Shown: positions 1 through 4,678, counted from the stretch's first letter. The stretch is DNA of 5,705 bases from Microcaldota archaeon (GCA_030040335.1 JASHTX010000095.1:1-5705), one strand, 5' to 3'. The notes: generated by a model from the sequence alone, not told the origin. Numbers and translations are program-made.

Positions 1-617
1 TCTATGAAGTCCTCCACCAGGTATACGCTGCTGCTGTTGTAGGCTACGCCTATGCTGACCTCGTTGTGGTACGGGTTGAGTATGTTGTCCCTGTGGCCGT
101 TGTTGCAGCAGGCGGAATCGTTGTACATCATGCTGTACTCCATGCTCTGCAGCGCCTTTGAGACGTTTATGTTGCCGCTGCAGATGAATGCGACGCATGC
201 GCTGCTTGTCTGGTAGGCGACGTTCTCCGCCACGGAGCCGTTCCCGCCAAGGAGGGTGTACCTCATGTACGGCTTGAGCCCGTAGATGTCCCAGTGGCTG
301 AAGTAGTTGTTCTGAAGCATGCTGATCGCGTGCTGCTGCGCAGACGTTTCGTTGGACAGCGTGACGTTCTGCAGGCCGTACTGCGCCCGGTCCTTGTTTA
401 TCAGCTGAAGCACATAGTTCGCATACGTGCTTGCCTGCACTTCTCCGTTGGCAGGTATTGTGGTGAAGTTGAAGCTACTTGGGCTGACGCTCTGGGATAC
501 ACTGCTTATGAAACTGTTGAAGAAGCCTATCTGGTACAGCCTGTATGCTAGATAAGCGATAAATGCAAGCGCTATGATGTCGAGCGCCACGCTGAAAGCC
601 GATCCCCTCTTCCCCAT
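1..617 (-). CDS. Membrane-anchored extracellular CAP/SCP-domain protein, C-terminus cut by window edge
   Basis: 205 complete codons are visible from ATG 617, and the frame is still open at base 1. Residues about 7-26 form one hydrophobic segment just after a basic MGKR start, so the protein is probably anchored in the membrane with the rest outside. From about residue 65 the pattern is that of the CAP (cysteine-rich secretory/PR-1/SCP) superfamily: LINKDRAQYGL, then YFSHWD (His107), AENVAY (Glu131) and GHRDNIL (His175), matching the prokaryotic YFSH, GEN and GHR.NIL signatures. The last visible residues (YLVEDFI) look like the closing beta strand, so little of the domain is missing. Seven N-x-S/T sequons are present (near 50, 84, 89, 126, 151, 166, 194), consistent with an exported glycoprotein. 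The in-frame codon at 651-653 is a stop, and ATG 617 is the only ATG before the hydrophobic segment. Family known, ligand or substrate unknown; prokaryotic CAP proteins have few defined functions. Confidence 0.85.
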   Translation of the reverse strand, partial: MGKRGSAFSVALDIIALAFIAYLAYRLYQIGFFNSFISSVSQSVSPSSFNFTTIPANGEVQASTYANYVLQLINKDRAQYGLQNVTLSNETSAQQHAISMLQNNYFSHWDIYGLKPYMRYTLLGGNGSVAENVAYQTSSACVAFICSGNINVSKALQSMEYSMMYNDSACCNNGHRDNILNPYHNEVSIGVAYNSSSVYLVEDFI

Positions 618-627
618 CAGATGAACC

Positions 628-656
628 GATATAAATTTCGAAAATCTCTTTTATTA
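628..656 (-). promoter_or_regulatory. Weak candidate promoter region for the CAP-domain gene
   Basis: Two AT-rich elements face the CAP gene: AATTTATATC at about 628-637, only about 16 bases from the ATG and so too close for normal archaeal spacing, and AATAAAAG at about 647-656, about 35 bases away and better spaced. The gene could instead be read through from tRNA-Ser, whose 3' end is 87 bases upstream on the same strand. The assignment is weak. Confidence 0.25.
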
Positions 657-704
657 GCCTTTCTGTTTTCATCGGTTTGCATTTCGCCTAATCGGCTTAA
701 AGCA

Positions 705-827
705 CGCCAGGGTAGGGATTTGAACCCTAAAGCCCTTGCGGGCACCGGTTGCCTTGTTTGCATCACTGATCAGCTCTCGAGATGCAAATCTCGAGACCGG
801 CGCGTTACCGGATTCTGCCACCCTGGC
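705..827 (-). tRNA. trnS: tRNA-Ser(CGA), intron-containing
   Basis: Read on the minus strand, a 7-bp acceptor stem GCCAGGG/CCCTGGC closes the gene. It is followed by TG, a D arm, a 5-bp anticodon stem CCGGT/ACCGG, a long class II variable arm (GCCC-GCAA-GGGC) and a T arm TAGGG-TTCAAAT-CCCTA. After removing a 39-nt intron the anticodon loop is CTCGAGA, giving anticodon CGA (bases 793-791), which reads the serine codon UCG. The discriminator base is G (705), as expected for tRNA-Ser and not for archaeal tRNA-Leu, the other long-arm tRNA. CCA is not encoded (TGC follows), so it must be added. The mature length is 84 nt before CCA. A TATA-like element centred near 859 lies at suitable spacing upstream. 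Confidence 0.93.
751..789 (-). other. tRNA-Ser intron at position 37/38 (bulge-helix-bulge)
   Basis: The intron lies between G37 (790) and A38 (750). Its ends pair as a 7-bp helix, TTTGCAT (788-782) with ATGCAAA (763-757). Next comes a four-pair central helix, C795-T794-C793-G792 against C756-A755-A754-G753, with one C.A mismatch. It is flanked by two 3-nt bulges, A791-G790-A789 and G752-C751-A750. Cutting after the second base of each bulge gives exactly the 37/38 junction, which is the canonical geometry for archaeal tRNA splicing endonuclease. The intron also carries an exact copy of the mature anticodon loop (CTCGAGA at 781-775) and the palindrome CTGATCAG (773-766) in its terminal loop. 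Confidence 0.85.
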
Positions 828-850
828 ACTTACATCTATTCCCCAAGCTC

Positions 851-865
851 ATTATTATAAATATT
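851..865. promoter_or_regulatory. Shared TATA-like element between tRNA-Ser and DUF424 gene
   Basis: The AT-rich stretch ATTATTATAAATATT reads as a TATA box on both strands (TTATAAATA on plus, TATTTATAA on minus). Its centre near 859 is about 32 bases from the tRNA-Ser 5' end (827) and about 34 bases from the DUF424 ATG (893). With archaeal initiation about 25-27 bases from the TATA centre, both transcripts would have leaders of roughly 6-9 nt. Spacing fits both directions; whether one or two boxes are used is inferred. Confidence 0.55.
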
Positions 866-881
866 GATTGAGATGTTCGAT

Positions 882-886
882 AGGAG
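882..886 (+). promoter_or_regulatory. Ribosome binding site for DUF424 gene
   Basis: AGGAG ends six bases before ATG 893, good Shine-Dalgarno spacing, and supports this start. If transcription begins 26 bases after the TATA element the leader would only just include it. Confidence 0.5.
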
Positions 887-892
887 AGGCCC

Positions 893-1201
893 ATGATCTA
901 CATACGCATACATCACACTGACAAGGGCATGATGGTGGCGATGTGCGACGAGGAGCTTATAGGCCAGGTATTCACGGAAGGGGCCAGGGAGATCAACCTG
1001 AAGGATTATGCAGATTTCTACAAAGGGGAGCTGATCAGGGAGGAGGAGGTGCTGAAGAGGATAGACGAGAGCAGCCTTTACTCCGCGAACGTGGTCGGGA
1101 AGAGGGCGGTCAAGCAGGTGATAAAGAAGGGTCTTGCAAGCCAGAAGCAGGTGGCAAAGGTCTCGGGCGTCCAGTTCGTGCAGATATACACGATGGACTA
1201 G
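893..1201 (+). CDS. DUF424 family protein
   Basis: 102 residues, the usual size for the archaeal DUF424 family. Recognised from the conserved run of features: an N-terminal strand MIYIRIH, then VAMCDEELIG (15-24), FYKGE (42-46), an EEVLKRI helix, ANVVGKRAV (65-73) and a C-terminal VQFVQIY strand. The molecular function of the family is not established; I give none. ATG 893 is chosen because an AGGAG lies six bases upstream and the protein begins directly with the first conserved strand. It is divergent from tRNA-Ser across 65 bases and convergent with the NAC gene, with both stops contained in one CTAG (1198-1201), so no separate terminator can lie between them. A longer-looking open frame overlapping it in another register (943-1269) has no family features and is a shadow. 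Confidence 0.87.
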   Translation: MIYIRIHHTDKGMMVAMCDEELIGQVFTEGAREINLKDYADFYKGELIREEEVLKRIDESSLYSANVVGKRAVKQVIKKGLASQKQVAKVSGVQFVQIYTMD

Positions 1202-1548
1202 CTCCTCCCTCCCTTAAGCTTCATTATTGCTTCGGCTATGTCACCGTTGGTCTCCTGAAGGGCGTTTAGGGCCGACTGCCTGTCACTTACCCCAGCCTGC
1301 TCCATCACCGTCTTTATGTCATCTTCCGTTATCTCCACTACTGTCTTCTTCTCCTTCTCTATGATGTTCCCGCTTATCTGGAACGAGACTGTCCCCTGCG
1401 CCTCTATCGCAAGTATCTGGGGGTTCTCTATCACTATCTCCTTGTCGTCCCCTTCTATCACCACCCTTCTTGCAGGGACTTCGCTGCTCTTTATCCCCAT
1501 CTTAGCCATCATGTTCTTGAGCTGCTTAGGATCTATGTTTGGAATCAT
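1198..1548 (-). CDS. nac: Archaeal nascent polypeptide-associated complex protein (NAC)
   Basis: 116 residues from ATG 1548, about the normal length for archaeal NAC, which forms a homodimer at the ribosome and contacts emerging nascent chains. An N-terminal helix MIPNIDPKQLKNMMAKMGIK is the typical archaeal opening and is followed by the NAC beta-barrel segment (about 24-60, including RRVVIEGDDKEIVIENPQI and AQGTVSFQISG). A linker rich in E/K leads to a C-terminal UBA domain (about 75-112; ITEDDIKTVMEQAGVSDR, ALNALQETNGDIAEAIMKL). The open frame extends to a TTG at 1557, but the ATG three codons later gives the family's standard N-terminus, so 1548 is preferred. No Shine-Dalgarno is visible; a TATA-like box about 30 bases upstream suggests a leader of only a few bases. 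Its TAG stop overlaps the DUF424 TAG. Confidence 0.95.
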   Translation of the reverse strand: MIPNIDPKQLKNMMAKMGIKSSEVPARRVVIEGDDKEIVIENPQILAIEAQGTVSFQISGNIIEKEKKTVVEITEDDIKTVMEQAGVSDRQSALNALQETNGDIAEAIMKLKGGRS

Positions 1549-1572
1549 TTTAATCAATTATTCTTTGTAGTG

Positions 1573-1584
1573 TTTATATTTAAA
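1573..1584. promoter_or_regulatory. TATA-like element between NAC and the membrane glycosyltransferase-like gene
   Basis: TTTATATTTAAA reads as a TATA box in both directions. Its centre near 1579 is about 31 bases from the NAC ATG (1548), giving a nearly leaderless NAC transcript. On the plus strand it predicts a start near 1605 and a leader of about 22 bases that contains the GAGG at 1617-1620. A second plus-strand candidate, GTATATG near 1599-1605, would make the ATG at 1627 leaderless. Confidence 0.5.
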
Positions 1585-1616
1585 GATTATTGAGAAATGT
1601 ATATGTTTTAATTGTC

Positions 1617-1620
1617 GAGG
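1617..1620 (+). promoter_or_regulatory. Ribosome binding site deciding the start at 1627
   Basis: GAGG ends six bases before ATG 1627. The open frame begins five codons earlier at TTG 1612, but that codon precedes the GAGG, so the ATG is the better start. Confidence 0.45.
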
Positions 1621-1626
1621 TTCTAT

Positions 1627-3411
1627 ATGCAGAAAACGCCGATAATCCTCTCGTTAGCCATCGCTGACCTGTACTTCTCCTACGTGCTATTCGACGGACA
1701 ACAGTACTTCTCGCTCCTTGCGTCGCTGGCACTTTTCGCCCTCTTCGCCCTGTTCGCAGGCCTGTTTATCTTCTGCAGGATCTACACTGACGAAGCCAAG
1801 AAAACCCGCGCACTTTCACTCGTGATGTATGGCCTTATCGCACTCTCGATTCTGCTCCTGACCTACACTTATGTCTTCGTAAGTTCGAGTTCCTTCCACT
1901 ATGCATACCTGGCAGTAAAAACCTGCCTGGTGTTCGCAGCGGCTCTGATCTCGGTCTCTGGGATATACCTGATAGGCAAAGTCACGGGTAAAAGAAGCAG
2001 AACTGCAGACTATGCGATAGCTATTTTCGGCGTTCTGCTGCTGACCATCCTGGTATACTTTATAATAATTTCGACGAAGGTCAGCTCCGCAGTGGCGGAC
2101 GACCTGGCGTTCAACTACTATTCGGCAAAACTCGTAATGGAAGGCCAGAATCCATATTTGACGAGCATGACGCCGGCGCTCACGCTGTATTACAATGCAT
2201 CCAAGACATACTGGTTGAATGGCACTGTCGTAAACAGGTACGAGTATCCGGCATTCAGTTTCCTCTTCATCGTACCTTTAGCCCTAATTTTCGGCACCGG
2301 CTCAATTTCTTTCCTGTATGGGGTGATAATCTTTCTTTGCCTTGCATCCGCGCTGCTCGTCTACTTCCGTGCAAAGAAGAATCCGCTGGCGCTGATACCG
2401 CTAGGCGTGTGGCTGCTTATGGCCTATTTTGTGGTCGGAAGCGTTATTGCATATCTGGCTATCTCGATCCTTCTGGTCCTTGCATACTTCTACAGGGAAA
2501 GGACGATACTCTGTGGCATTTTAGTCGGCCTGGCGATAAGCACTACGCAGTTGGCTTGGTTTGTGGTGCCGTTTTTCTACATACTCCTGTTTAGGGAAGG
2601 TGGCTCGAAGGCGCTATTTAAGGCCTTGGCTGTTTCAATCATAATCTTCGTAATTATAAACGGGTACTTCGTCCTGAACTCCCCAAATGAGGTGTCTAAA
2701 GGGTTTAACGGTGTCGATGCATACCAGACGATAATAGGGCCCACGCTGATGCAGCTCTTAATACATCCTTATCCGGTGCCGTACTCCTACGCTCTCCTGG
2801 TCTCTGCGGCCACGTTCGTCTTCCTTATGGTGCTTTTTTACCTATACCCGAATTCTCTTAGGCCGCTGATGGGGATTGCACCTTTGAGCTTTTTCTTCTT
2901 ATCTTGGATAAACTCCGTCGGATATGCGCTTCCAATCCTGCCGTACCTTCTCGTAGTCTCCTACTACGATACCCGTGCTAAGAAGGTGAAAGACATAGAC
3001 TTCTACAGGAAGCCGCTTATGGGCGCGTGCGTGACGCTTCTGGTGGTATTTGCTGTAGCAATGGTCTACACTCACAACCAATATGTGCGAACAGACACCA
3101 TAAGCATAACCAATGTTACACCAGCTGTAGTGAATTACACTATCAATGGCGCCGAGGCGCTTGTATCTCTGAACGTCAGGGTCTACAACTCAGGCAATAC
3201 GCCGGCCGTCGTCTTCTTCGAGGAGTACACCAGGAATCCGCATATCACCGCCGTTGTGACAGGATCGCTATCCAACAGCACCATCCCGGCCGACAGCTAC
3301 AAGAATTTCACAGTCCCATGTCCGCTTCTGTACACAAACAACAACACAAGGATATTCATAATGGTGTACTCAAACACTTCGATCGCAACAATAAGGCTAG
3401 CCGCTTCTTAG
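1627..3411 (+). CDS. Polytopic membrane protein, probable GT-C-type glycosyltransferase with extracellular C-terminal domain
   Basis: 594 residues from ATG 1627. About 13-14 hydrophobic segments cover residues 5-482, followed by a soluble domain of about 110 residues. After the fifth segment comes an outer loop with DDLAFNYYSAKLVMEGQNPY (158-177), then EYPAFSFLFIVPLALIFG (206-223). An acidic residue followed by YY.A...L..G.NPY, then a YP-hydrophobic segment, is the pattern of the DUF2029/GT87-like GT-C glycosyltransferases, which use polyprenyl-phosphate sugars on the outer face of the membrane; D158 or D159 would be the catalytic candidate. The C-terminal part (about 488-594) is rich in predicted beta strands and sequons (NVT, NYT, NST, NFT, NNT, NTS), so it should lie outside. 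Unusual for the family, four membrane segments precede the one carrying the catalytic loop. Donor and acceptor sugars cannot be told. The last 15 bases overlap the minus-strand gene ending at 3397. Membrane topology is solid; the enzyme class is a motif-based inference. Confidence 0.65.
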   Translation: MQKTPIILSLAIADLYFSYVLFDGQQYFSLLASLALFALFALFAGLFIFCRIYTDEAKKTRALSLVMYGLIALSILLLTYTYVFVSSSSFHYAYLAVKTCLVFAAALISVSGIYLIGKVTGKRSRTADYAIAIFGVLLLTILVYFIIISTKVSSAVADDLAFNYYSAKLVMEGQNPYLTSMTPALTLYYNASKTYWLNGTVVNRYEYPAFSFLFIVPLALIFGTGSISFLYGVIIFLCLASALLVYFRAKKNPLALIPLGVWLLMAYFVVGSVIAYLAISILLVLAYFYRERTILCGILVGLAISTTQLAWFVVPFFYILLFREGGSKALFKALAVSIIIFVIINGYFVLNSPNEVSKGFNGVDAYQTIIGPTLMQLLIHPYPVPYSYALLVSAATFVFLMVLFYLYPNSLRPLMGIAPLSFFFLSWINSVGYALPILPYLLVVSYYDTRAKKVKDIDFYRKPLMGACVTLLVVFAVAMVYTHNQYVRTDTISITNVTPAVVNYTINGAEALVSLNVRVYNSGNTPAVVFFEEYTRNPHITAVVTGSLSNSTIPADSYKNFTVPCPLLYTNNNTRIFIMVYSNTSIATIRLAAS

Positions 3412-3702
3412 CAGCACGGCGGAAACATAATTGCTTATGCTTGTCTTTTCCTCATCAGAAAGCGTCCCCCTGCCCGCTCTTCTCTCGGAGAGATCGTACA
3501 TCCCGATGAGCGTTTGGCAGACTTCGGAGGCCGCCTTTGCCTCTGCTTCCCTCTTAGCCGCTTCTGTAGCCGAAACCGAAAGCGTGCGGCGGATTTTCCT
3601 TATATGCCCCTGTAAGCTTTCGAAGAAGAGCTCCTGCAGTTGCCACAGCCCTTCCTCATCGCATGCATCCATGGCCAGTCTCTGTGCCCTTGCTGTGCTC
3701 AT
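3397..3702 (-). CDS. Small helical protein, possibly GINS-like (unassigned)
   Basis: 101 residues, mostly helix-forming, with no membrane segment or signal peptide. I do not recognise it with confidence. The order of features resembles the helical A domain of archaeal GINS replication proteins: an amphipathic LQELFFESLQGHIRKI (22-37) where GINS has L..DFY..l..yI..l, an Ala/Glu-rich helix (44-62), LIGMYDLSERRAG (65-77) where GINS has a lydlRerKI-type segment, and LSDEEKTSISNYVSAVL (81-97). The DFY motif itself is not conserved, and the small beta B domain of full GINS subunits is absent. ATG 3702 is the only start giving this product and lies about 33 bases from a good TATA box. Its stop lies inside the 3' end of the glycosyltransferase-like gene, a 15-base tail-to-tail overlap. 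Coding status is likely; function is open. Confidence 0.65.
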   Translation of the reverse strand: MSTARAQRLAMDACDEEGLWQLQELFFESLQGHIRKIRRTLSVSATEAAKREAEAKAASEVCQTLIGMYDLSERRAGRGTLSDEEKTSISNYVSAVLLRSG

Positions 3703-3730
3703 TTTACAACATTGTACTCATGGCGGTTTC

Positions 3731-3739
3731 CTTTATAAA
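3731..3739 (-). promoter_or_regulatory. TATA box for the small helical gene
   Basis: On the minus strand TTTATAAAG is centred near 3735, starting only a few bases after the TAA of the kinase-like gene (3744-3746). Initiation about 26 bases on gives a leader of about 7 bases before ATG 3702. The small gene therefore probably has its own promoter even though it follows the kinase-like gene on the same strand. Confidence 0.55.
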
Positions 3740-3743
3740 TAAG

Positions 3744-4370
3744 TTACCTATTTGTTTTCCAAAGCCTATTTAGCACCCTCAGTGTGAGGTTTTTCTGCAT
3801 TATCTTTGCATAATAAGCTTTCAGTCGCTCATCCTTCATTATTTTGTAAGACCAGCTCTTTAGCCAGCGCTTCTCTCTTATTATTCTAGCAACATCTTCC
3901 TTAGAGAAGGTTAGCTCACCAAGATCTATCAGTATGATCCTACCGCTTTTTTCAATCCCGTAGTTGATTGTGAAATTGGCGACTTTCTGGTAAAAGCCGT
4001 ATCCCCACTGCTGTGTTATGCATCTTACATAAGCCTGGACTGCCCTCTTGTTCTGTGCGAGGCTGTGATCTAGCAGGTATTCACCAAGAACAGTAACCTT
4101 ATCTTGCGTGTACCTGTGACCCCTTAGGAAAACTGGATTGCCCAAAAGCCATGGAGCCTTTTTTACTACATGCCTGACCAGATTCCTTTGATAGTAGTCC
4201 ATTTCGCTATCTGAGCTTTTTGCCATCTTATTGAGCCGTACCCGGCTCATTTGGGGATACCATCGCTTTAGAACCTTCAGACGCTCCTTGTGAGTAAGCG
4301 GAACCTTGAGGACCCTCCTGTTATTTAGGCGGAATACCTTTGCCTCTACTCCGCTGCCGATCTTCTTCAT
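3744..4370 (-). CDS. Diverged small protein-kinase-fold protein
   Basis: 208 residues, cytosolic, basic. The N-terminus has a glycine-rich nucleotide loop IGSGVEAKVF (4-13) and VLKV with Lys22 as the expected ATP-anchoring lysine. Toward the C-terminus NFTINYGIEKSGRIILIDLGEL (132-153) resembles the kinase segment that ends in a metal-binding D-x-G, here Asp149-Leu-Gly151. This layout fits the compact kinase-like families (YrbL, RIO or aminoglycoside-phosphotransferase type); which one cannot be decided by eye. No HxD catalytic-loop motif is visible in the 20 residues before Asp149, so it may be a pseudokinase or use a different catalytic residue. The C-terminal 55 residues are strongly basic and helical. 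ATG 4370 lies 13 bases after the 3' end of tRNA-Ala with no room for a separate promoter, suggesting joint transcription. Sampled lines are about 40-42% G+C, against about 55-58% in the CAP and zinc-finger genes. Confidence 0.75.
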   Translation of the reverse strand: MKKIGSGVEAKVFRLNNRRVLKVPLTHKERLKVLKRWYPQMSRVRLNKMAKSSDSEMDYYQRNLVRHVVKKAPWLLGNPVFLRGHRYTQDKVTVLGEYLLDHSLAQNKRAVQAYVRCITQQWGYGFYQKVANFTINYGIEKSGRIILIDLGELTFSKEDVARIIREKRWLKSWSYKIMKDERLKAYYAKIMQKNLTLRVLNRLWKTNR

Positions 4371-4383
4371 GCTTAAATCTCAG

Positions 4384-4455
4384 TGGACTCTGCGGGAATC
4401 GAACCCGCAACCTCCTACTTGCAAAGCAGGCGCTCTACCATTGAGCCAAGAGCCC
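4384..4455 (-). tRNA. trnA: tRNA-Ala(TGC)
   Basis: A complete 72-nt cloverleaf on the minus strand: acceptor GGGCTCT/AGAGTCC, D stem GCTC/GAGC, anticodon stem CCTGC/GTAGG, loop TTTGCAA with anticodon TGC, T arm GCGGG-TTCGATT-CCCGC. The third acceptor pair is G3.U70, the alanine identity element, and the discriminator is A (4384). There is no intron, and CCA is not encoded (CTG follows). A TATA-like box lies about 27 bases upstream of the 5' end. The kinase-like ORF starts 13 bases downstream on the same strand. Confidence 0.97.
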
Positions 4456-4477
4456 TCTATCTGCTTTTGTATACCCC

Positions 4478-4486
4478 TAATAAATA
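4478..4486 (-). promoter_or_regulatory. TATA box for tRNA-Ala (and probably the kinase-like gene)
   Basis: TATTTATTA on the minus strand, centred near 4482, is about 27 bases upstream of the tRNA-Ala 5' end at 4455, so transcription would start almost exactly at the mature 5' end. No other promoter is evident before the kinase-like gene. Confidence 0.6.
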
Positions 4487-4524
4487 GTTTTCACTATTGA
4501 CCGTTCAGAAGAGATTCAGGTAGC

Positions 4525-4534
4525 TTTTTATACA
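4525..4534 (+). promoter_or_regulatory. TATA box for the polyacidic microprotein gene
   Basis: TTTTTATACA, centred near 4530, lies about 35 bases before ATG 4565. Initiation about 26 bases on gives a leader of roughly 9 bases, with no Shine-Dalgarno, the same arrangement as the NAC gene. Confidence 0.5.
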
Positions 4535-4564
4535 TTTGCAAACATAACAGAACAGTGTGTTTAC

Positions 4565-4657
4565 ATGGCAGACATGGACGACGACGTAGACGATGAAGGG
4601 TCAGACGAGGACGACGAAGACTTCTCGGACGACGACGATATGGACGAGGAGGAATAA
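4565..4657 (+). CDS. 30-residue polyacidic microprotein
   Basis: ATG 4565 to TAA 4655-4657 encodes 30 residues, of which 15 are Asp and 6 are Glu, with no Lys, Arg or His; the net charge is about -21. The only hydrophobic side chains are a few Met, one Val, one Phe and one Ala. It starts MADMDDD and ends DMDEEE. A TATA box upstream and a T-rich stretch 22 bases after the stop bracket it as an independent transcription unit, which is the main argument that it is real. Such tails occur in DNA-mimic, histone-chaperone and ribosomal proteins, where they bind basic partners, but nothing here identifies a partner. An alternative start is the ATG at 4574 (27 residues). No family is recognised; a chance low-complexity GAC/GAG stretch cannot be excluded. 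Confidence 0.5.
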   Translation: MADMDDDVDDEGSDEDDEDFSDDDDMDEEE

Positions 4658-4678
4658 GCCGCTTCTCAGCACAACTGA

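Noticed and set aside
294..551. Plus-strand open frame opposite the CAP gene
   Set aside because: It has no family features, and the minus strand encodes a clear CAP domain across the whole region.
705..827. tRNA-Leu as an alternative identity for the long-variable-arm tRNA
   Set aside because: The spliced loop gives anticodon CGA and the discriminator is G; archaeal tRNA-Leu has A and a Leu anticodon.
943..1269. Plus-strand open frame overlapping DUF424 in another register
   Set aside because: The glycine-, arginine- and glutamate-rich low-complexity translation is a shadow of the DUF424 codons.
1549..1557. NAC start at the upstream TTG 1557
   Set aside because: ATG 1548 gives the standard archaeal NAC N-terminus and suits the TATA spacing; the TTG adds three residues with no supporting ribosome site.
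1612..1626. Membrane protein start at TTG 1612
   Set aside because: A GAGG at 1617-1620 lies after the TTG and six bases before ATG 1627, which supports the ATG.
3027..3509. Plus-strand open frame across the end of the glycosyltransferase-like gene
   Set aside because: It is a shifted reading of a well-supported gene, and its translation shows no domain, signal or hydrophobic pattern.
3704..3721. Tiny upstream ORF (MSTML) before the small helical gene, beginning with nearly the same bases as that gene
   Set aside because: The TATA box at 3731-3739 predicts a transcription start near 3709, downstream of this ATG, so it would not be in the mRNA.
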